DNA of 5,288 nt, from NCBI GenBank assembly GCA_013813955.1, contig JACCQW010000115.1, positions 1-5,288 on the forward strand, written 5' to 3'. A model generated the notes under the pieces. It ran no database searches and was not told the origin of the DNA. It was given only the letters and a program-made list of their open reading frames with translations. Shown in pieces: positions 1 through 4,081 of the stretch. Every line of letters begins with the position of its first letter. Positions within the stretch are counted from its first letter, which is position 1. A program made the translations under genes and the position numbers. The stretch is from Solirubrobacterales bacterium. GTDB lineage: Bacteria; Actinomycetota; Thermoleophilia; Solirubrobacterales; Solirubrobacteraceae.

Positions 1-470
1 GGGGGCTCGCCACCGGCGCGGCGGGGCTCGTCGTGGTGGCCGGCCCCGGGCCCGCGGTGGGGCGGCTCGCGCTCCCTCACATCGACCACCACGGACACGT
101 GCGCGGCAGCCAGGGCCGCCGCGGCCACCATCAGCGCGGTCCCGACGAGCGCCAGCCAGGCGCCGAGCTCGCGGTCGCCCTCTGGCCCCGCGACCGGCGG
201 CGGGTCGATCAGCTGCACCGCCACGATCACGAACGCCACCCCCGCGATGACCGGCAGCCAGCGCGCAGCGGACGGCAGCGCGCGTTCGGCGCGCCCGGCC
301 GCGATCGCCGCGGCCCCGAGCGCGAGCGCCGCGAGCACGAGGTCGAGCGCCTCGAACGCGTTCCAGCCCGTGAGGTCGGGCTCGAACCAGTGCAGGAAGA
401 GGCTGATCAGCAGCAGCAGCGCGCCGGCCAGCGTGAGGCCGGAGGACAGGTCGAGCTTCCTATTGGACAC
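1..470 (-). CDS. Small multi-pass membrane protein, function unknown (C-terminal end beyond window)
   Basis: The minus-strand frame is open from a GTG at 470-468 to the window edge, giving 156 codons with no stop. The start is supported by an AAGGAG ribosome binding site (plus-strand 477-482) six bases upstream. The protein begins V/M-S-N-R-K-L-D-L and has four hydrophobic segments at about residues 11-29, 41-58, 71-88 and 102-123. The loop between the third and fourth is rich in proline and acidic residues (DPPPVAGPEGDRE). After the last helix comes a hydrophilic tail rich in Arg, His, Pro and Gly, which looks disordered and runs off the window. The first helix ends in an LHWFEPDLTGWNAFE stretch, whose aromatic residues suit a membrane interface. 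I do not recognise a named family. It lies 81 nt downstream of the lipoprotein gene on the same strand, so co-transcription is likely. The existence of the gene is well supported; its role is unknown. Confidence 0.8.
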   Translation of the reverse strand, partial: MSNRKLDLSSGLTLAGALLLLISLFLHWFEPDLTGWNAFEALDLVLAALALGAAAIAAGRAERALPSAARWLPVIAGVAFVIVAVQLIDPPPVAGPEGDRELGAWLALVGTALMVAAAALAAAHVSVVVDVREREPPHRGPGAGHHDEPRRAGGEP

Positions 471-476
471 GCGAGG

Positions 477-482
477 CTCCTT
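477..482 (-). promoter_or_regulatory. Ribosome binding site of the membrane-protein gene
   Basis: Read on the minus strand this is AAGGAG, a near-perfect match to the anti-Shine-Dalgarno sequence, with a six-base spacer to the GTG at 470-468. It fixes the start of a gene that could otherwise be missed because it begins with GTG and leaves the window. Confidence 0.75.
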
Positions 483-551
483 GCTCGGGGTAGAGCGGAC
501 CCTGAACTGTGTCAGTCGCCGGGGACGTCCGCACCTGGCGCGCCCGCGCGG

Positions 552-1154
552 TCAGCTGCCCGGGCGCTCCCCGGGCTCCTCGCGCACGACCTCGCCGCTC
601 TCCGGGTCCACACGGGCCTGCGCGGGCTCCTCGCTGACGCGGACCCGGACCTTGCCCGCCGGGCGGCGCCCACCCTCCAGCACGGCGCGGGCCTTGCCGT
701 CCAGCCCGGCCGCGACGGCGTACTCGAGCGTGTGGCTCCCCGCCACGACCGGCGTGACGCGCCAGCGCAGCGTCGTGCGGGCGCCGGGCGCCAGCGATCC
801 GGTCGTCCAGGTGTCGTTGTAGGCGGTCCCGGCGCCCTGGGGCGGCTGGTCGACGATCCACAGCGGCCGCCCGGGATCGGACAGGCCGGGCTGGTCGGAG
901 CGCCGCGCGAAGCCGTCGAGCGTGACCGCCAGGTTCGGGATCGTCTCGGCGCCGGCGTTGCGCACCGTCATCACGAACGAGGACTCCTGCGCCAGGGTCT
1001 GGGCGGAGGGGAAGTCGGTGCGCACGATGTCGACGGTGTACGTGCCGCTCTCCTCGTTGGCGTCCTGGCGCTCCCCGCCGCCGCAGCCGGAGAGGAGCAG
1101 CGCGGCCGCGGCCGCGGTTGTGCCTGCGCGCGTAATCCCTCGACCACCCCTCAC
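552..1154 (-). CDS. Putative lipoprotein with an Ig-like/CARDB-like beta domain, function unknown
   Basis: This encodes a 200-residue secreted lipoprotein. From the GTG at 1154-1152 the N-terminus has a basic n-region (Arg2, Arg5, Arg9), an alanine/leucine h-region at 12-21 and the lipobox L-S-G-C with Cys24 as the predicted lipidated residue, followed by GGG and an acidic linker. Residues about 38-175 alternate hydrophobic and polar positions like a beta-sandwich. The stretch FVMTVRNAGAETIPNLAVTL resembles CARDB/DUF11-type adhesion or stalk domains, a family resemblance only. The last 25 residues are highly charged (ESGEVVREEPGERPGS). An upstream ATG at 1238-1236 stays in frame but would add 28 residues ahead of the signal peptide, so I rejected it. 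No good Shine-Dalgarno precedes the GTG; a TACGTT box nine bases upstream suggests a leaderless or near-leaderless transcript. The gene is divergent from the permease operon and upstream of the membrane protein at 1-470. Confidence 0.8.
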   Translation of the reverse strand: MRGGRGITRAGTTAAAAALLLSGCGGGERQDANEESGTYTVDIVRTDFPSAQTLAQESSFVMTVRNAGAETIPNLAVTLDGFARRSDQPGLSDPGRPLWIVDQPPQGAGTAYNDTWTTGSLAPGARTTLRWRVTPVVAGSHTLEYAVAAGLDGKARAVLEGGRRPAGKVRVRVSEEPAQARVDPESGEVVREEPGERPGS

Positions 1155-1163
1155 AGCGGCGAG

Positions 1164-1169
1164 AACGTA
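1164..1169 (-). promoter_or_regulatory. Possible -10 box of the lipoprotein gene
   Basis: Minus-strand TACGTT fits the TANNNT form of an actinobacterial -10 element and ends nine bases before the GTG start, so transcription would begin at or just before the start codon. I see no convincing -35 element at the usual distance. The absence of a ribosome binding site is consistent with leaderless expression. Confidence 0.3.
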
Positions 1170-1213
1170 GCACAGGGTCCCGGGCCCGCCCGCCGCTTGT
1201 CCGCGGTTCCCCG

Positions 1214-1243
1214 TTGGCACTGCGAGCGCGCTTGGCATACCCT
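1214..1243 (+). promoter_or_regulatory. Putative housekeeping-sigma promoter of the lipid-transporter operon
   Basis: TTGGCA at 1214-1219 matches five of six positions of the -35 consensus TTGACA. It is separated by 18 bases from TACCCT at 1238-1243, which fits TANNNT. Transcription would start near 1250, giving a leader of about 48 nt before the ATG at 1298. The site lies in the 143-nt gap between the divergent lipoprotein and permease genes, where a promoter is expected. Confidence 0.5.
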
Positions 1244-1279
1244 GCGAGCGGCGCCCGCCCGGGCGTCACGCCGGAGAGC

Positions 1280-1285
1280 GGAGGA
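1280..1285 (+). promoter_or_regulatory. Ribosome binding site of the first permease gene
   Basis: GGAGGA lies 12 bases before the ATG at 1298-1300. The spacer is longer than ideal, but this is the only strong purine-rich site in the leader. It argues for 1298 as the start rather than an in-frame ATG at 1214, which would fall inside the predicted -35 box. Confidence 0.55.
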
Positions 1286-1297
1286 GAGACCCAGCCG

Positions 1298-2104
1298 ATG
1301 GTCCGCAACGTCGCCGATCGGGCGTTCCTGCCCACGAAGAGCCTGCTCGAAGAGGTCGGGGACATGATGATCCTCACGGGCAAGACGATCATGTCCGCCC
1401 TCAGGCCTCCGTATCCCTACGGGGGCGAGTTCGTCAGCCAGTTCCTGTTCGCGCTGAAGCTCTGCTGGTTTCCGCTGCTGGTCTCCACGGTGGCCTTCGG
1501 CTACGGCGCCCCCGGCCTGCAGGCCGCGAACTTCCTCGTCCTCTTCGGCGCGCTGGATCGCCTGGGCGGCTTCTTCGTGCTGGCCTCGATCCGCGAGTTC
1601 GCGCCGTTCGTGACCGCGATCGTGCTGGCCGGCGTGGCGGGCACCGCGATCACCGCCGACCTCGGGGCGCGCAAGATCCGCGAGGAGCTCGACGCGCTGC
1701 AGGTGCTCGGCGTGGACCCGGTCAAGAATCTCGTCGTCCCGCGCTTCCTGGCGCTCATGCTCGTGACCGGCCTGTTCAACGTCTACGCGCTGCTGTTCGG
1801 CATCTTCGGCGGCGTCCTGGCCACGCTGGTCAACGGCGCGCCGCTCGGACCCTTCTGGGCCACGTTCTTCACGAACGCGTCGGTCACCGACCTGTGGGGC
1901 TCCACCCTGAAGACGACCCTGTTCGGGGCGATCATCGCGATCGTCTGCTGTTACAAGGGCATGACCGCCTCCGGCGGCGCGGAGGGGGTGGGTCGCGCGG
2001 TCAACCAGGCGGTGGTCATCGCCTTCCTGGGGATCTTCGCGTTCAACTACGTCTTCACCCAGACGCTGCTGGCCACCCATCCCGAGATCACGGTGATCCG
2101 CTAG
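1298..2104 (+). CDS. MlaE/YrbE-family lipid ABC transporter permease (first of pair, YrbE-A-like)
   Basis: This 268-residue integral membrane protein is predicted to form half of the permease of an Mce/Mla-type lipid importer or exporter. The MlaE permease domain spans about residues 50-262. Its hallmark is the block from E100 to R149: EFAPFVTAIVLAGVAGTAI, then ADLGARKIREELDAL (120-134), then the VLGVDPVKNLVVPR turn. This is the family's conserved cytoplasmic coupling region that contacts the ATPase. A second conserved stretch, YKGMTASGGAEGVG (219-232), precedes the last helix. Hydrophobic helices lie at about 50-70, 76-96, 103-120, 148-178, 205-218 and 237-258. The roughly 45-residue N-terminus is amphipathic, as in other YrbE proteins. 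The length is normal for the family. The next permease gene starts on the base after this stop codon, so the two are almost certainly translated together and probably form a heterodimer. The lipid transported cannot be read from sequence. Confidence 0.93.
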   Translation: MVRNVADRAFLPTKSLLEEVGDMMILTGKTIMSALRPPYPYGGEFVSQFLFALKLCWFPLLVSTVAFGYGAPGLQAANFLVLFGALDRLGGFFVLASIREFAPFVTAIVLAGVAGTAITADLGARKIREELDALQVLGVDPVKNLVVPRFLALMLVTGLFNVYALLFGIFGGVLATLVNGAPLGPFWATFFTNASVTDLWGSTLKTTLFGAIIAIVCCYKGMTASGGAEGVGRAVNQAVVIAFLGIFAFNYVFTQTLLATHPEITVIR

Positions 2105-2902
2105 ATGGGGGGCTGGCTGGCCGTACCGCGCGACTGGATCGCCAACTTCGGCGAGATCGCCAAGTTCTCGGGGCGCATCATGGGCCAGGTCTACGGCCTG
2201 CGCGTCTTTCGCTTCTTCGGCGAGGGCCTGCGCCAGGCCGGCATCCTGATCGTCTCCTCCACCCTGGTCATCTGGGGCCTGGTGTTCATCATCGGCCTGC
2301 AGTGCGGGATCGAGGGCGCCTACTTCAACCGCTCGGTCGGCGCGCCCGCTTACGCGGGCGTGTTCTCGGCGTGGTGCGACCTGCGCGAGCTCGTGCCCTA
2401 CGCCTTCGGCTACATGATGGCCGCGAAGGTCGGCACCGGCATCGTCGCCGAGCTGGGCTCGATGCGGATCTCCGACGAGATCGACGCGCTCGAGGTCATG
2501 GGCATCAGCTCGATCACGTTCCTGTGCGCGACGCGCCTGCTCGCGGCGTGGCTCGTGCTGCCGTTCATGTACATCGCGGCCGTCGGGGCGGGGTTCTTCG
2601 CCTCCTACCTGGCGGTGGTGCAGCAGATCGGCGAGGTCTCAAGCGGCGGGTTCTTCCTGATCTTCTGGATGTTCCAGAACCCGCCCGACCTGCTGTACAG
2701 CCTCATCAAGGGGATGGTCATGGCCACGGCGATCGTGCTCGTGGGCTGCTACTACGGCTACCACGCGAGCGGTGGCCCGGTCGGCGTGGGGACGGCGACC
2801 GCGAAGTCGATGGTGCTCAACATCGTGCTGGTGCATCTCATCGGGATGCTCGGCACCCAGCTGTTCTGGGGCGCGAATCCGCGCGCACCGATCGGAGGTT
2901 GA
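2105..2902 (+). CDS. MlaE/YrbE-family lipid ABC transporter permease (second of pair, YrbE-B-like)
   Basis: This 265-residue membrane protein is the expected partner of the preceding permease. The MlaE domain covers about residues 44-257. The family block runs from E95 (ELVPYAFGYMMAAKVGTGIVAELG) through MRISDEIDALEVMGI (120-134) to the arginine after CAT (R144). GYHASGGPVGVGTAT (218-232) is the C-terminal family signature. Helices fall at about 45-65, 96-115, 145-172, 200-216 and 236-255. In the loop after the first helix, C67 and C91 flank a stretch absent from the first permease (GIEGAYFNRSVGAPAYAGVFSAW); it is noted only as a difference between the paralogues. The ATG directly follows the upstream TAG stop (TAGATG). 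A weak GGTGA at 2092-2096 sits eight bases before it, so translational coupling is likely. The end of the gene contains the ribosome binding site of the ATPase gene. Two distinct permeases in a row are the rule for actinobacterial yrbE loci. Confidence 0.93.
   Translation: MGGWLAVPRDWIANFGEIAKFSGRIMGQVYGLRVFRFFGEGLRQAGILIVSSTLVIWGLVFIIGLQCGIEGAYFNRSVGAPAYAGVFSAWCDLRELVPYAFGYMMAAKVGTGIVAELGSMRISDEIDALEVMGISSITFLCATRLLAAWLVLPFMYIAAVGAGFFASYLAVVQQIGEVSSGGFFLIFWMFQNPPDLLYSLIKGMVMATAIVLVGCYYGYHASGGPVGVGTATAKSMVLNIVLVHLIGMLGTQLFWGANPRAPIGG
2894..2899 (+). promoter_or_regulatory. Ribosome binding site of the ATPase gene, nested in the second permease gene
   Basis: GGAGGT ends just before the TGA stop of the second permease and is followed by a nine-base spacer to the ATG at 2909-2911. 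This near-perfect site shows that translation starts at 2909, so the long N-terminal extension of the ATPase is really made and is not an annotation artefact. Confidence 0.85.
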
Positions 2903-2908
2903 CCAGAT

Positions 2909-4030
2909 ATGCCGCGGATTCCGCGAACGGGCGATGACCGGGACGACGAGCGCCGCGACGAGCCGGCGGGCTACGACGACCGCGCGGGCTACGACGACCG
3001 CGGAGACGAGCGCGGGGGCTACGACGAGCCCGCTCACGAGCGCGCGGGCTACGACGAGCCCGCCGACGAGCGCGGGGCCTTCGAGGACCCCAGGTCGGCA
3101 GACACCGTTCACGACCCCGAGCCGCCGACCCGCGAGGAGGCCGTGCCCGACACCGGGCGCGTCTCGGTCGTGAGCGAGACCCGCCCGCGGGAGGGTGACG
3201 ACGACGAGTACAAGTGGCACACGGGCCTCAAGCGCCCGGCGGGCGCTCCGGACGCGGTCGAGTTCATCGACGTGCACAAGGCGTTCGGGCGCAACAAGAT
3301 CCTGCGAGGGCTGAACCTCGGGCTGCCGGAGGGCAAGGTGTCGATGATCCTGGGGCCCTCGGGCACGGGCAAGTCGGTATGCATCAAGCACATGGTCGGC
3401 CTGCTGTATCCCGACGACGGCGACGTGCTGGTGCACGGCGAGTCGGTCCCGGACATGCAGGACGACGAGCTCTTCGAGATGCGCAAGAAGTTCGGCGTGC
3501 TCTTTCAGGACGGGGCGCTGTTCGGGTCGATGAACGTCTTCGACAACACGGCGTTCCCGCTGCGCCAGCACACCGAGAAGGGCGAGGACGAGATCGGCGA
3601 GATCGTCAACCGGCGGTTGCGCGAGGTGGGCCTGGAGGGCGCACTGGACAAGATGCCCAACGAGCTCTCAGGCGGGATGCGCAAGCGCGCGGGGTTCGCG
3701 CGCGCGCTGGTGCTCGATCCGGACATCGTGCTCTTCGACGAGCCCGATTCGGGCCTGGACCCGGTCAGGACCGCCCTGCTGGGCGAACTGATCCAGGAGA
3801 TCCACGAGGACATGATGAACGAGGCCACGAAGGCCGGCGGGCCTCCCCCTGCCTTCACGCTGATCACCCACGACATCATGACCGCGCGCCGCGTGGCCGA
3901 GCACATCTCGGTGCTGTGGAAGGGCCGGATCGTCGAGTCCGGCCCGGCCGAGGAGCTGTTCAACTCAGAGAACGCCTTCGTGCGCCAGTTCCTCTCCGGC
4001 GAGTCCCAGGGCCCGCTCGGAATGGAGTAG
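2909..4030 (+). CDS. mkl: MlaF/Mkl (MceG)-type lipid transporter ATPase with repeat-bearing N-terminal extension
   Basis: This 373-residue ABC ATPase should power the two upstream permeases. Residues 117-364 form the nucleotide-binding domain: Walker A GPSGTGKS at 149-156, Q-loop Q200 in VLFQDGALFGSMN, signature LSGGM at 253-257, Walker B IVLFDE at 273-278 (catalytic E278), D-loop SGLD at 281-284 and switch H321. The DNTAFPLR, GGMRKRAG and DEPDSGLDPVRT stretches and the ending VRQFLSGE..GPLGM match my recollection of mycobacterial Mkl/MceG better than E. coli MlaF. Residues 1-115 are a hydrophilic, mostly acidic, apparently disordered extension with three 10-residue repeats (25-54). The protein stops soon after the GPLGM motif, whereas mycobacterial Mkl, as I recall it, continues for roughly 100 residues. 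A proline/glycine insert (KAGGPPPAF, 308-316) precedes the switch histidine. All catalytic residues are intact. The gene follows the permeases by six bases, so it belongs to the same operon. Confidence 0.93.
   Translation: MPRIPRTGDDRDDERRDEPAGYDDRAGYDDRGDERGGYDEPAHERAGYDEPADERGAFEDPRSADTVHDPEPPTREEAVPDTGRVSVVSETRPREGDDDEYKWHTGLKRPAGAPDAVEFIDVHKAFGRNKILRGLNLGLPEGKVSMILGPSGTGKSVCIKHMVGLLYPDDGDVLVHGESVPDMQDDELFEMRKKFGVLFQDGALFGSMNVFDNTAFPLRQHTEKGEDEIGEIVNRRLREVGLEGALDKMPNELSGGMRKRAGFARALVLDPDIVLFDEPDSGLDPVRTALLGELIQEIHEDMMNEATKAGGPPPAFTLITHDIMTARRVAEHISVLWKGRIVESGPAEELFNSENAFVRQFLSGESQGPLGME
2981..3070 (+). repeat. Three tandem 30-bp coding repeats (10-residue unit) in the ATPase N-terminus
   Basis: Units at 2981-3010, 3011-3040 and 3041-3070 are in phase with the codons. 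The second and third differ at three of 30 bases, and the first and third at four. They encode R-A/G-G-Y-D-D/E-R/P-A/G-D/H-E. A partial unit (GCGGGCTACGACGAC, 2966-2980) precedes them, and a decayed one (RGAFEDP) follows at 3071-3091. Each unit carries one tyrosine among acidic and arginine residues. Near-identity at the DNA level points to recent duplication by slippage or recombination. Confidence 0.85.
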
Positions 4031-4042
4031 CGCAGCGCGCGA

Positions 4043-4066
4043 GCGGCGCGACCCGGCTCGCGCCGC
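4043..4066 (+). terminator. Strong GC hairpin between the ATPase and RND genes (terminator or attenuator-like)
   Basis: A perfect 9-bp inverted repeat, GCGGCGCGA (4043-4051) and TCGCGCCGC (4058-4066), encloses a six-base loop, CCCGGC. It starts 12 bases after the ATPase stop codon. No T-run follows, so it is not a classical intrinsic terminator; high-GC actinobacteria often use such U-less hairpins for termination or 3'-end protection. It also covers the spacer and -35 region expected for the RND gene's promoter, so it could instead be an operator. Function is inferred; the hairpin itself is directly visible. Confidence 0.5.
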
Positions 4067-4069
4067 CGG

Positions 4070-4075
4070 TAGCCT
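4070..4075 (+). promoter_or_regulatory. Leaderless-type -10 box of the RND transporter gene
   Basis: TAGCCT fits the TANNNT form and is followed by exactly six bases before the GTG at 4082-4084, so the transcript would begin at the start codon. No Shine-Dalgarno sequence is present, and I see no clear -35 element. The same box contains an in-frame TAG (4070-4072), so no earlier start is possible. Confidence 0.5.
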
Positions 4076-4081
4076 GAGCTA

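Noticed and set aside
483..551. Possible separate promoter for the membrane-protein gene (TGACAC with TACC-like boxes on the minus strand)
   Set aside because: The -10 candidate does not fit TANNNT, and the gene is close enough to the lipoprotein gene for simple co-transcription.
1214..1297. Upstream in-frame ATG that would lengthen the first permease by 28 residues
   Set aside because: It falls inside the predicted -35 box and lacks a ribosome binding site. The added residues are not typical of the family, and a GGAGGA site precedes the ATG at 1298.
33..1367. Long plus-strand open frame opposite the lipoprotein and membrane-protein genes
   Set aside because: Its translation is rich in Arg, Gly, Pro and His, with no hydrophobic core or motifs. 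It is the antisense shadow of two well-supported minus-strand genes and also overlaps the permease start.
460..1392. 310-residue minus-strand open frame across the lipoprotein region
   Set aside because: It is a frame-shifted reading of the lipoprotein gene with Arg/Gly-rich nonsense content, and it runs into the permease gene.
1151..2080. Long minus-strand open frame opposite the first permease
   Set aside because: Its composition is dominated by Arg, Glu, Asp, Gln and His, typical of antisense reading of a GC-rich membrane-protein gene. The opposite strand carries a clear MlaE permease.
2343..2360. 7-bp perfect hairpin CGCCCGC/GCGGGCG inside the second permease gene
   Set aside because: It lies within codons for a normal Ala-Pro-Ala-Tyr-Ala-Gly loop. 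Short palindromes of this kind are expected by chance in DNA this GC-rich.
2639..3571. 310-residue minus-strand open frame opposite the permease/ATPase junction
   Set aside because: Its V/A/R repeats are the complement of the 30-bp ATPase repeats. No start signal or recognisable domain is present.
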